A stretch of 64,000 nucleotides of DNA from CALZFJ01 sp051878575 (GTDB lineage Bacteria; Bacteroidota; Bacteroidia; Bacteroidales; Muribaculaceae). Of the stretch, positions 42,770-51,343 are shown in pieces (the first letter of the stretch is position 1; each line of letters opens with the position of its first letter). A program made the position numbers and the translations under genes. The notes under the pieces were generated by a model that did not search any database, had not been told where the DNA came from, and saw nothing but the letters and a program-made list of their open reading frames with translations. The DNA lies in contig JBJEKJ010000099.1 of assembly GCA_051878575.1 (NCBI GenBank), forward strand, positions 11,353 to 75,352, read 5' to 3'.

Positions 42770-44254
42770 ATGAAAAAGATATATTCTTTAGCATTGATTG
42801 CGCTCCTGGCCACCTCATGCTCGGACGACACAATGGATAATATTAACAAGGACAATGCGAATCCGCCCGCAGATAAGGTGCCGGCCTATCTGCAAATTAC
42901 CGACGCAATAATGTCGACAGGTTTCACCACCACCTCGGGAGCTTACGCATGGTATCTCTCGTCGATCACCGAGCAGGAGATTGGTAGCGGCAACAACCAG
43001 CTTATGAAGGTGGAGATGCGCAACGCCAATGAGCTTGCCGCCTCATCTACATATAATAACGAGTGGAACGGTACATACGGCAATCTTATGAACCTCAAGC
43101 AGATTATCGACAAGGTGAAGGAAGGCAGCGGTACTACCGATGAGGGGCAGCTCGACCTCCTCGGCATGGCTCAGGTGCTCACTGCCATAAACTATGGCGT
43201 GCTTACCGACCTTCATGGCGATATTCCTTGCTCCGAGGCTCTGCAAGGCCTTGACAATCTTCAGCCTAATCTCGATAAGCAAGAGGACGTGTATAAATAT
43301 ATTTTCGCTACTCTTGAGTCGGCAATAGACAACATTAGCAAGGCAAGAGAGGAAGAGATGGAGAATGTGGGTAGCCAGGATATATTATATGGCAACGACA
43401 TGGAGCAGTGGCAGGCAGCCGCCAACGCCGTCATGGCACGCTACAAGTTGCACACCCTTTATCGCAATCCTGCCGTGCTCGACGAGGTGATAGATTATGC
43501 CAACAAGGCTGTGAACCTCGGGTTCAAGGGCATGTATATCACGACGTTCAATGGCATAACCTGCGACAATCCGTGGTCGGCATACGTGTGGAGCCGCTAT
43601 TACACGGCGTGCAGCAGCACGGTGTATAAAATTATGGAGGCAACTTCCGATCCTCGTGCTGACGGATATTGTCTGTTCGACGTTGGCGAAGATGAGCCTG
43701 ACTGGCAATATGTGGCATGTGACCCGGGTGATGAGGCTACGGCCAAAGAGTCGGCATGGCCTTTCTATCCGGTGTGGATCGACTACAGCCCGAGTGTTCA
43801 GGTTATGAGTGAGGCAGAGCTTTACTTTATACTCGCCGAGGCTTATATGCGCAAAGGTAACGTCGACGATGCTCACATGTATTTCAATGATGCTGTGCGT
43901 GCGGCTTTTGGCGATCTTGAGAACATTTATGGGGTGGATTTCGGTGCCGATGATTTCCTTGCACAGTGGAGTGAGGGCGTTACGCTCAGCGACATCATGG
44001 CACAGAAGTATGTATCGCAGATTCGCGACGAGCAGATTGAGACCTACAACGACTTGCGACGTTGCGCCGCTCTTGGCGAGGAGCATATCACTCTCACCAA
44101 TCCCTATAACACCCAGAGCGGAATTAACCGTTGGCCGCTGCGTCTGCCTTACGGCAACAGCGGAGTAATCTCCAATAGCAACATCAAAGCCGCTTATGGC
44201 GATGGCTCCTACATATTCACCGAGAAGATTTGGCTCTATGGCGGCACCCGCTAA
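42770..44254 (+). CDS. SusD-like surface lipoprotein (SusD-like 2 / RagB)
   Basis: A 494-residue nutrient-binding lipoprotein that caps the SusC channel upstream. The lipobox is LLATSCSDD (Cys17). The TPR-like helices with Trp/Tyr (YAWYLSSITEQEIG, AQVLTAINYGVLTDLHGDIPCSEAL) and later PFYPVWIDYSPSVQVMSEAELYFILAEAYMRKG mark the SusD-like 2 subfamily. Acidic residues follow the lipid Cys (SDDTMD), as expected for surface export. No regulator such as a hybrid two-component protein or anti-sigma gene is near; the AraC gene next door could be the regulator. Confidence 0.94.
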   Translation: MKKIYSLALIALLATSCSDDTMDNINKDNANPPADKVPAYLQITDAIMSTGFTTTSGAYAWYLSSITEQEIGSGNNQLMKVEMRNANELAASSTYNNEWNGTYGNLMNLKQIIDKVKEGSGTTDEGQLDLLGMAQVLTAINYGVLTDLHGDIPCSEALQGLDNLQPNLDKQEDVYKYIFATLESAIDNISKAREEEMENVGSQDILYGNDMEQWQAAANAVMARYKLHTLYRNPAVLDEVIDYANKAVNLGFKGMYITTFNGITCDNPWSAYVWSRYYTACSSTVYKIMEATSDPRADGYCLFDVGEDEPDWQYVACDPGDEATAKESAWPFYPVWIDYSPSVQVMSEAELYFILAEAYMRKGNVDDAHMYFNDAVRAAFGDLENIYGVDFGADDFLAQWSEGVTLSDIMAQKYVSQIRDEQIETYNDLRRCAALGEEHITLTNPYNTQSGINRWPLRLPYGNSGVISNSNIKAAYGDGSYIFTEKIWLYGGTR

Positions 44255-44294
44255 TGCCCGAATCCTACACTCGATCAGACAAGTGTGAATAAAC

Positions 44295-44336
44295 AAGACA
44301 GGCTTTGCTCTCACGAGTTAAGCCTGTCTTTGTTTT
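44295..44336 (+). terminator. Terminator after the susCD-like operon
   Basis: AAGACAGGCTT pairs perfectly with AAGCCTGTCTT around a 14-base loop, followed by a T-rich tail. Confidence 0.92.
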
Positions 44337-44481
44337 GAATAGAATCTGTATAGAAAAAGTATTATCCAATTGTTTGCAAATTTAATGCTTTTAATTGACA
44401 AATAAAATACCTATAACGAAGGTTTTTTTGTCTATTTGTCGCAAAAAATGTAGAATGTGGAAGTTTTTACATTTTATTTTG

Positions 44482-44549
44482 TAATTTTGTGTGTATTATA
44501 GATTTTCCCGCAGGGGGAAAATAATCTAAATAACTATAAAAGGAGAAAT
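44482..44549 (+). promoter_or_regulatory. Promoter element and Shine-Dalgarno of the AraC gene at 44550
   Basis: TAATTTTG at 44482-44489 fits the -7 consensus; the -33 box is weak. AGGAG (44541-44545) stands 4 bases before ATG 44550, a true Shine-Dalgarno, uncommon in this phylum. Confidence 0.55.
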
Positions 44550-45434
44550 ATGGCTTTTGAGAATGATTTATCGCGCATCGACAGCGAGTTCCTGAATAAG
44601 GTGGGGCGTGACACCCTCGATAATGAGGTGTGGATATTCGATGACTTCGACAGCGAGCGCCTGCGAGGGCTGCCAAAGAAGCTCGATATGCCAATATTTG
44701 CCCTTTGCCTGCAAGGCAGCGCGCGTATAAGCCTGAACCTTGCCGAGTACACAATAGGCAGGTGCAGCCTAATAGCGCTTATGCCCGACACCATTATCCG
44801 CGGCATCGATCCGAGTCCCGATGCGCGTGGCATCTTTCTCGGCTTGAGTCAGCCTTTCGTGGAGGAGATTCTGCCCAATATCCATGCTGTGTTACCGGTG
44901 GCCTTTGGGGCGCGGGTGCATCCTGTGGTGGGGATTTCCGACGCCGACTCGGCGTGTCTGCAAGACATTCACATGCTGCTGTGGAAGATTATCCGCACCG
45001 AGCAGGGACTGTGTAAGCGCCAGATGGTGCAGAATGTGATTCGAGCCATGCTCTATAAGCTCATAGATATCTATGTGAGCCGCAATGGCAAGGCGCTGAA
45101 GCGCTCGCGCAATGAGGAGATATTCTTCAGCTTTGCCCGGCTCGTGGAGTGTGACTACCGAATCGATCGCACGGTGCAATATTACGCCGACCGCCTGTGC
45201 ATCACTCCCAAGCACCTTACCACGGTGGTGAAGAACGTGAGCGGACAGACGGCGAGCGACTGGATTACCGAATATGTGGTGCTTTCGGCTAAGGTGATGC
45301 TGCGCTCGTCGGAGATGACGATTCAGGAGATAGCGTCGGAGCTTAATTTCCCGAATCAGTCGTTCTTCGGCAAGTATTTCAAGCAGCATGCCGGCATGTC
45401 GCCCCAAGCCTACCGCAAGCAGGATGACCTTTAG
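44550..45434 (+). CDS. AraC family transcriptional regulator
   Basis: A 294-residue regulator. An N-terminal cupin-like segment (FALCLQGSARISLNLAEY) and a C-terminal AraC domain (YADRLCITPKHLTTVVKN; IQEIASELNFPNQSFFGKYF; GMSPQAYRK) are clear. It is similar in layout to the AraC gene at 18.4 kb. It may control the SusC/SusD genes upstream or the convergent acyltransferase gene, which begins 3 bases beyond its stop; neither is proven. Confidence 0.9.
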   Translation: MAFENDLSRIDSEFLNKVGRDTLDNEVWIFDDFDSERLRGLPKKLDMPIFALCLQGSARISLNLAEYTIGRCSLIALMPDTIIRGIDPSPDARGIFLGLSQPFVEEILPNIHAVLPVAFGARVHPVVGISDADSACLQDIHMLLWKIIRTEQGLCKRQMVQNVIRAMLYKLIDIYVSRNGKALKRSRNEEIFFSFARLVECDYRIDRTVQYYADRLCITPKHLTTVVKNVSGQTASDWITEYVVLSAKVMLRSSEMTIQEIASELNFPNQSFFGKYFKQHAGMSPQAYRKQDDL

Positions 45435-45437
45435 ACG

Positions 45438-46595
45438 TCACTTTTTGGCAAATAGCTTTTGCTTTAGCCATGTCCTCACGGGGATGTCGTAGAGCTTAAG
45501 GCATGCGTAGGCCATTGCCACTGCCACGATGAAAATCGACACGCTTACTGCCACATGCGTGGCAGCCGGAGCGTCTGGGTGCGAGTAAGCCCAAGCCATC
45601 TGCATGTATATGAGCGGATAGTGGGTTATATAGAGAGGGAATGAGATCTCGCCGAGGAAGCGGCAGATGCGCCCGGTGCGCTTGCCCATATCGCAGCTTC
45701 CTGCACCCATGGCTACGATAAGCGGGAATATGACGATTATGCACACGGCCTCATAGATGCCGTTGGTCCACTGAGTCTGCTCGGTCCCTACGAATGGCAT
45801 GGCGAGTAGCACGGCAATCACGATGGCGCTGTTCACGAAGCCGTTTTTAGCCTTTATCACAAAACCTATGCGCGAGAGCAGCAATCCGGCAAAAAATGGG
45901 TAAAGCAGGCGTGAGAATCCCACATATAGCTGATTTGCTTCGATGCTCCAGCCTCCTATCACTGTATAGGCAAGTGCTTCTCGCCCGGCAAGAAGCCCGA
46001 ATAGGTCGATATTCATGGTGAGCAGCACCGTGAGAATGGCAAAGAAGAACACGCACACCGCAAGTGCGATTTTGCCGAGCCTGCGTATCACGGTGGCATA
46101 TAGCAAATTGGCGATATACTCAAACATCAGCGTCCAAGCCGGTCCGTTCAGCGAATAGCTCTCGGCCCATCCGCGAATGTCGAGGCATCCTCGGGTAGGA
46201 ATAAGGAAGCATCCGAGCAGCATCACAAGGAGCATTGTGTACCATGGCGTGTCGCCGATTATGGGGAATGCGTCGCAGCTTCCGAAATAGTATAGAAGTC
46301 CGCCGATGATTGAGCCAATGAACAGCATGGGATGCAGGCGAATGAGTCGGCGCTTGGCAAATGTGCCGAGCGACATGCGGTCCCAACGGTCGTCGTAGGC
46401 ATATCCTATTACAAATCCCGAAAGGACGAAGAAGAAGTCAACGGCAAGGTATCCGTGATTGATGATTTGGTTGATATGGCCTCCCGAATATGTCTCAAAA
46501 AGGTGAAAAGCCACTACCATCATAGCAGCCACACCACGCAGTCCGTCGAGCACCTCATATCGGGGCTTCGACTCAAGATAGGTTGTATGCGTCAT
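45438..46595 (-). CDS. Acyltransferase 3 family membrane protein
   Basis: A 385-residue OafA-type acyltransferase that acylates surface sugars. The first helix carries the family pattern RYEVLDGLRGVAAMMVVAFHLFE with the conserved His. HGYLAVDFFFVLSGFVIGYAYDDR and RLIRLHPMLFIG complete the signature. About ten membrane helices are seen. It is convergent with the AraC gene at 44550. A clean promoter (46629-46660, minus strand) precedes it. Confidence 0.93.
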   Translation of the reverse strand: MTHTTYLESKPRYEVLDGLRGVAAMMVVAFHLFETYSGGHINQIINHGYLAVDFFFVLSGFVIGYAYDDRWDRMSLGTFAKRRLIRLHPMLFIGSIIGGLLYYFGSCDAFPIIGDTPWYTMLLVMLLGCFLIPTRGCLDIRGWAESYSLNGPAWTLMFEYIANLLYATVIRRLGKIALAVCVFFFAILTVLLTMNIDLFGLLAGREALAYTVIGGWSIEANQLYVGFSRLLYPFFAGLLLSRIGFVIKAKNGFVNSAIVIAVLLAMPFVGTEQTQWTNGIYEAVCIIVIFPLIVAMGAGSCDMGKRTGRICRFLGEISFPLYITHYPLIYMQMAWAYSHPDAPAATHVAVSVSIFIVAVAMAYACLKLYDIPVRTWLKQKLFAKK

Positions 46596-46628
46596 TGAAT
46601 TTTGATAATGTTAATAAGTAATCTCCTA

Positions 46629-46660
46629 CAAAGTTACGGCAAATTTGCCATTAAACCAAA
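46629..46660 (-). promoter_or_regulatory. Promoter of the acyltransferase gene at 46595
   Basis: On the minus strand TTTG (complement 46657-46660) and TAACTTTG (complement 46629-46636) are 20 bases apart, a perfect match to the Bacteroidetes form. Confidence 0.82.
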
Positions 46661-46780
46661 TTCTGCTGATTTTAGGCATTTTTAAATTGCGAGGAGGGAA
46701 TTAATTCGTTGGAAAGTTGCAGATTAGAGGAATAATTCGTAATATTGCAGAAAGAATACAACGACTAACGACACACTGCT

Positions 46781-47737
46781 ATGAGATATCTTGACCCTAA
46801 GGCCGATTTGACGTTCAAGCGCGTTTTTGGAGAGCATAAGGATTTGGTAATCAGTCTGCTCAATGCCTTGTTGCCTCTCAGCGACGATGAGCTGATTGAG
46901 ACTGTGGAGTATCTGCCAAGCGAGTTGGTGCCTGAGAATCCGTTGCGCAAATATAGTATTGTCGATGTGCGATGTCGTGACAACAAGGGTAGGCAGTTCA
47001 TTGTGGAGATGCAGATGGTGTGGTCGCAGGAGTTCATGCAGCGTGTGATGTTTAATGCGGCAAAAGCCTATGTGCGTCAAGGTGGTAAGGCTATAAAATA
47101 CAAGTATCTTGAGCCGGTGTACTCGCTGAATCTGGTGAACGACATTTTTGAGCCCGATTTGAAAGAATACTACCATTACTATCGCATGGTGCACGAGCTG
47201 CATAGCGATAAAGTGATAGAGGGACTGCATTTGGTGTTTGTGGAGCTGCCCAAATTCACGCCACACACCTACACTGAGAAAAAGATGCAGGCTCTGTGGC
47301 TCCGTTATCTGACTGAAATCTCCGAGACAACCCGAGAGGTGCCGGCGGAATTGATGAACGTGCCTGAAATCAGCAAAGCGGTATCGGTGCTTGAGGAGTC
47401 GGCTTACACTGAGGCCCAACTTCTTGGCTACGACAAATTTTGGGATATGATTAGCGTGGAGCGTGCTTTGGTTGACTCAGGCTTTGACAAAGGCCATAAG
47501 GCGGGACTGGAAGCGGGACTGGAAGCCGGCCGCAAGGAAGGAATTGAAGCCGGCCGCAAGGAAGGCATTGAAGCCGGCCGCAAGGAAGGCCTGAAAGCCG
47601 GTATTGAAGCCGGTAGAGAGGAGGGCCGAAGGGCTGAGAGGATAGAGATGGCCCGCAATTTGCGAAAGCTCAATGTGCCTGTCGACACTATTGTGGCAGC
47701 AACCGGCCTTTCTTCGGCTGAGATAGAGTCGTTGTAA
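46781..47737 (+). CDS. Rpn family recombination-promoting nuclease/putative transposase
   Basis: A 318-residue Rpn-type protein of the PD-(D/E)XK superfamily. The start DPKADLTFKRVFGEHKDLVISLLNALL and the catalytic strand DVRCRDNKGRQFIVEMQM (Asp, E-x-Q) are characteristic. Rpn proteins cut DNA without sequence specificity and promote RecA-independent recombination; some act in phage defence. The C-terminal region (about 240-285) is a run of Gly-x-x-Ala-Gly-Arg-Lys-Glu-type repeats, seen in many Bacteroidetes members. It is not a complete insertion sequence: no inverted ends are seen. Confidence 0.88.
   Translation: MRYLDPKADLTFKRVFGEHKDLVISLLNALLPLSDDELIETVEYLPSELVPENPLRKYSIVDVRCRDNKGRQFIVEMQMVWSQEFMQRVMFNAAKAYVRQGGKAIKYKYLEPVYSLNLVNDIFEPDLKEYYHYYRMVHELHSDKVIEGLHLVFVELPKFTPHTYTEKKMQALWLRYLTEISETTREVPAELMNVPEISKAVSVLEESAYTEAQLLGYDKFWDMISVERALVDSGFDKGHKAGLEAGLEAGRKEGIEAGRKEGIEAGRKEGLKAGIEAGREEGRRAERIEMARNLRKLNVPVDTIVAATGLSSAEIESL
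47506..47632 (+). repeat. 24-bp tandem repeats inside the Rpn gene
   Basis: At least three nearly identical 24-base units start at 47522, 47546 and 47570 (GAAGCCGGCCGCAAGGAAGG plus 4 bases), with degenerate copies on either side. They encode an 8-residue repeat (IEAGRKEG). Unit length is a multiple of three, so copy changes keep the reading frame. Confidence 0.9.
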
Positions 47738-47766
47738 CCAAGATTTCCTTATTAGCCCTGAAGATT

Positions 47767-49668
47767 ATGAAGGCGCATAGAATGGTGATGACTGTGATGA
47801 TGGCTGTGGCAAGTGTCGTGGCATCATTGCACGGTATGGCAGAGTCAATTGAAAAGAAAATAGATGGTATAAAATATGAGCTGAACACAGAGTCGATGAC
47901 GGCGAAAGTCATATCCGATTATTCTGATTTCATCTATAATATTACGGGTGTATATCTGTCATATAAGGGAAAAAAGTCCATTCACATTCCCTCGAGGGTG
48001 AAATATAAGGACAAGGATTATTGCGTTGTCGCTATCGGATTCCGTGCTTTTATGAATTGCGCCAGTTTGGAGTCCGTTTCATTTCCCGATTCACTGAAAG
48101 TAATAGAGGCCTATGCTTTTCAGGGCTGTAGCGGTATCAGGCAGATTGATTTTCCACCTGCCTTGACTTCAATAGGCTATAGCGCTTTTAAGGATTGTTC
48201 GATAACCGATATAGCTATTCATCCATCAATTGAAATAGAGTATGACGCCTTTGCCGGATGTCCGCTGGAAACGGCCAAGTTGCCTTTGAAATATGCCGGT
48301 GAGAGATGGCTCCACAACGTGCATAAGATTATCCCATTCTCTTGGTATGCCGAGCCAAAGATTAAGGAGGAAATAGCAAAGTGGCAGGCAAAGGCCGAGT
48401 TTGAGTCAACGGCGCAATGGAAACAGCGTGTCAACGAGCAGACGCGTGCTGCAAAGGTAAAGGAGCTTACTATTGCGGCAAAAAATGAGTTTATGAAAGA
48501 AATGATGCGATTGGACGAATACGATTACCGACGAAATAAAAGGCTTGGCACTTACGATGCCGACAACAATATTCTCCCGGTGGTTTTGCCTAATGGCACA
48601 TTCTATTTCAATATCGATGCCGAGAATGCGGCGCAAATAAAGAATAATGAATACAGGGTGAAGCTGACACCTGAATTTGTAGTCACCGGAGATACATTGG
48701 CTCTGTCGTCGCTCACGTTGGAGTATAAGGGGCTGTCGTGGAAGCCGATGCGGTCGGTGGAAATTGTAGAGCAGGATTTGGCGCTTGATTTGCCGCCGCT
48801 CGAGATTGATCTCGGTGTAAGTCAAGGAGATGCTATGGCGGCTACTCAGACAACTATCCGCAAAGTGAGTCCAAAAGTGAGTATCGACGACGCTATCGAC
48901 AAGCAGATTCCTGTCAACTCAGCCACTAATAAAGGAACTTTTGCGGTGGTGATAGGCAATGAGAACTATCAGCGGGTAAGCCAAGTGCCTTTTGCCGCCA
49001 ATGATGCGAAGACGTTCGCACAATATTGCCACAAGACACTCGGAATACCACACAAGAACATCCGCAGCTACGTCGACGCGACTTTTGCCACACTGATATC
49101 GGCCATAGATGATATAAAGAGCATTGTTGCGGCATATAATGGTGACGTCGATGTGATTTTCTATTATGCCGGACACGGCATCCCTAATGAGCGAAGTGGT
49201 GATGCCTATCTGTTGCCAATCGATACCGACGGCCGCAATACGGCGGTGTGCTATTCGCTCGGCAAGCTCTATGAGGAGCTCGGAGGAATGGGTGCGAAAT
49301 CGGTGACGGTGTTTCTCGACGCCTGCTTCAGTGGTGCCGAGCGAGGAAGTGGAATGCTCGCATCGGCGAGGGGTGTTGCCATCAAGCCGCGTTCTGCCGC
49401 TCTTCAGGGGAATATGGTGGTGTTTTCGGCAGCATCGGGCGACGAGACAGCGTATCCCTACGATGAGAAGGGTCATGGGTTGTTCACATACTATCTGCTT
49501 AGAAAACTTCAGGAAACGAAGGGCGATGCGACGCTTGGCGAGCTCGGGCGGTATGTCGTGGAGGAAGTCCGCCGGGAGTCGGTCGTGAGCAACGGCAAGT
49601 CACAGACTCCCACTGTCAGCACTTCCGACACAATGACTTTCACATGGCTTGCTAAAAAGTTGAGGTGA
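47767..49668 (+). CDS. Secreted caspase-like (C14) peptidase with BspA-type LRRs
   Basis: A 633-residue exported protein. A signal peptide (residues 1-25) is followed by BspA-type leucine-rich repeats (about 75-165: IGFRAFMNCASLESVSFPDSL; AYAFQGCSGIRQIDFPPAL), then a 200-residue middle region, then a C14 caspase domain. Its catalytic dyad is His in IFYYAGHGIPNERSG (near 467) and Cys in VTVFLDACFSGAERGSG (near 518); FAVVIGNENYQ is the usual first strand. Caspase-like peptidases cut after Arg/Lys or Asp in signalling or defence, but this one is directed to the periplasm or outside. The gene lies 29 bases after the Rpn nuclease gene. Confidence 0.9.
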   Translation: MKAHRMVMTVMMAVASVVASLHGMAESIEKKIDGIKYELNTESMTAKVISDYSDFIYNITGVYLSYKGKKSIHIPSRVKYKDKDYCVVAIGFRAFMNCASLESVSFPDSLKVIEAYAFQGCSGIRQIDFPPALTSIGYSAFKDCSITDIAIHPSIEIEYDAFAGCPLETAKLPLKYAGERWLHNVHKIIPFSWYAEPKIKEEIAKWQAKAEFESTAQWKQRVNEQTRAAKVKELTIAAKNEFMKEMMRLDEYDYRRNKRLGTYDADNNILPVVLPNGTFYFNIDAENAAQIKNNEYRVKLTPEFVVTGDTLALSSLTLEYKGLSWKPMRSVEIVEQDLALDLPPLEIDLGVSQGDAMAATQTTIRKVSPKVSIDDAIDKQIPVNSATNKGTFAVVIGNENYQRVSQVPFAANDAKTFAQYCHKTLGIPHKNIRSYVDATFATLISAIDDIKSIVAAYNGDVDVIFYYAGHGIPNERSGDAYLLPIDTDGRNTAVCYSLGKLYEELGGMGAKSVTVFLDACFSGAERGSGMLASARGVAIKPRSAALQGNMVVFSAASGDETAYPYDEKGHGLFTYYLLRKLQETKGDATLGELGRYVVEEVRRESVVSNGKSQTPTVSTSDTMTFTWLAKKLR

Positions 49669-49732
49669 TGCCTGTTGTCAAGGAGGGGGATTGCATGATT
49701 TTGTGGCTTAATCCGGCAAGAGAATATCAAAT

Positions 49733-49768
49733 CGGTGGGCTGACCTTCATGGTTGCCCACCGGTTTTT
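49733..49768. terminator. Terminator after the caspase gene
   Basis: CGGTGGGC (49733-49740) and GCCCACCG (49755-49762) form an 8-bp stem followed by TTTTT. It also sits at the end of the minus-strand gene at 49804. Confidence 0.85.
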
Positions 49769-49803
49769 AATACCACATTGATAACTATTCGAGCGAGCGC
49801 GGA

Positions 49804-50328
49804 TTATTTGTTCATAAACATTGCATAGATGGCGTAGGCGAAAGCTCCGAGTTTCAGAGCAGTGTCGGCAAGGTAGGCTATTGTGGCAGCTGTGGCGCTC
49901 TTTGCACCAAGTGCAACACTTTTCTGCCTGATGCTCTCAACCAAAAATGCGAAGAGAAACGGCAAGACGATAAATCCTACGATTATGACCATGATAATGG
50001 TTGCGTTATCGGCTTTGTTGCTACCTGCACCTGCCATCAATATGAGTCCGATAAGAGAGGCTATAGTAGTGGCTACGCTTGCCTTTTTGCTGTATTCCTG
50101 CATCTTCTTTACTATGCGAGTAATCACTTTCGACAGAATGAATGCGACTATGGCAATTGCCGCTACAATAGCTACAGCTCCCCATCCCGGACCGGTCTCA
50201 AATCCAATTTGCGCAACGAGAATACCGATAAATAGTAGCATCGGACCGGGTATCTTATTGATGAAGCAACTTATGAATCCAAGTGCGAGCAAAATTCCTA
50301 TCAAAATCCAAATTAAAATGTCGAGCAT
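49804..50328 (-). CDS. DUF456-like membrane protein
   Basis: A 174-residue inner-membrane protein with four or five helices. The start (ILIWILIGILLALGFISCF, then NKIPGPMLLFIGILVAQIGF) has the KIPGPMLLFIG motif of DUF456. The remaining helices include AVAIVAAIAIVAFILSKVI and ATIIMVIIVGFIVLPFLFAFL. Function unknown. It is on the minus strand, 46 bases downstream of a lipoprotein gene, and the two probably form an operon. Confidence 0.72.
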   Translation of the reverse strand: MLDILIWILIGILLALGFISCFINKIPGPMLLFIGILVAQIGFETGPGWGAVAIVAAIAIVAFILSKVITRIVKKMQEYSKKASVATTIASLIGLILMAGAGSNKADNATIIMVIIVGFIVLPFLFAFLVESIRQKSVALGAKSATAATIAYLADTALKLGAFAYAIYAMFMNK

Positions 50329-50374
50329 ATCTATTTTCGTTTTAAGGTTATACTTTAATTATTTTTTAGTTTGT

Positions 50375-51067
50375 TTATCTTGTTTTGCTTAGTTCGTTGG
50401 CGGCATCAGCGGCCTTTGCTGCTGCGCCTGCCATTGCGCCAACTGCCTCGGCAGCTTTGCCAAGCGACTCTATTTGCTCTCCGAGTTCATCAAGTTCGCT
50501 TCCCGGCTTTCCGGCGCGCCTATTGTTCTCGAGCTTGCTGGTGAGGCGGAATCTTTTTGCTTTAAGCACAACGCTTTCTTTCTCGTAAGTAGAGAACGTA
50601 ATGGTAGTTTTGTCACCGTCCTCAAGAGTGAGGAGTTTGTCGATGTCATCATAGTTCCCAAGGCTTACTCTGGCAGTGAAAATAACATCATCGTTTTCAT
50701 CAAGAAATTCAGCTTCGATGTCGCCCACATATTTTTTGCCTGCATCGTGCGAGCCGGCGATTTCGTCGAAGTTCACTGAGGGTTTTGAGTCGTTTCGGGT
50801 CATTGCAATGCTCATTTTTACTTCTTTGTCTCCTCCCCAGCCGTCTTCAATTTTAATGGTGTACTGTTTGTCATCAAAATTGAAAGCCTTGCCGAATTTC
50901 CCTCCAATCTTGGTGCTCTCGGGGCTCACTTTGATAGTGCCGTCGTCGATGGCTTCGGTTTCGGTCGATTCTGAATTTGATTCAGAGCTCGAGCTGCCGC
51001 CACAGGCGGTGAGCAATGCCGTGCAGCATAGTGCACTAAGCATGATGTTGAAAGTTTTCTTTAACAT
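50375..51067 (-). CDS. Small lipoprotein with Ser-rich linker
   Basis: A 230-residue lipoprotein (ALLTACGGSSSSESNSES, Cys22) whose first 30 mature residues are Ser/Glu-rich. The body (about 45-165) seems a beta domain with many Asp/Glu/Lys. The tail is an Ala-rich helix (AAEAVGAMAGAAAKAADAANE). Not recognised. It may be surface exposed. Probably co-transcribed with the DUF456 gene; a candidate -7 box (TACTTTTG on the minus strand near 51219) precedes it. Confidence 0.75.
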   Translation of the reverse strand: MLKKTFNIMLSALCCTALLTACGGSSSSESNSESTETEAIDDGTIKVSPESTKIGGKFGKAFNFDDKQYTIKIEDGWGGDKEVKMSIAMTRNDSKPSVNFDEIAGSHDAGKKYVGDIEAEFLDENDDVIFTARVSLGNYDDIDKLLTLEDGDKTTITFSTYEKESVVLKAKRFRLTSKLENNRRAGKPGSELDELGEQIESLGKAAEAVGAMAGAAAKAADAANELSKTR

Positions 51068-51316
51068 GATAATTTTGTTTTAAAGATTATTAATTAAATT
51101 AGATTTGTTTTGTTTCTTTGTGCAAAGGAATGTAAAAAGAACGTGATGTAAATGGTCCATTTTAGTCCATTTATTCAATGCGCTTAATTTTATTTTGCAA
51201 CCGTAATCATTCCTGTGCAAAAGTAAACATAAATTAGTATTTTGCCCACCCCCGAGTTAAACGGTGTTAATTGGTGGTTTTTTGCCCGAAAAACGACTTT
51301 GGTTTACAATTTTTTG

Positions 51317-51324
51317 TAATTTTG
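51317..51324 (+). promoter_or_regulatory. -7 element of the kinase operon
   Basis: TAATTTTG fits TAnnTTTG, 19 bases before ATG 51344, which would give a very short leader. A TTTG is present only 15 bases upstream, so support is moderate. Confidence 0.5.
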
Positions 51325-51343
51325 GGGATAAATTGATGAATTT

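Noticed and set aside
46781..47737. Insertion sequence based on transposase annotation
   Set aside because: Rpn proteins are often labelled transposases, but there are no terminal inverted repeats or target duplications visible.
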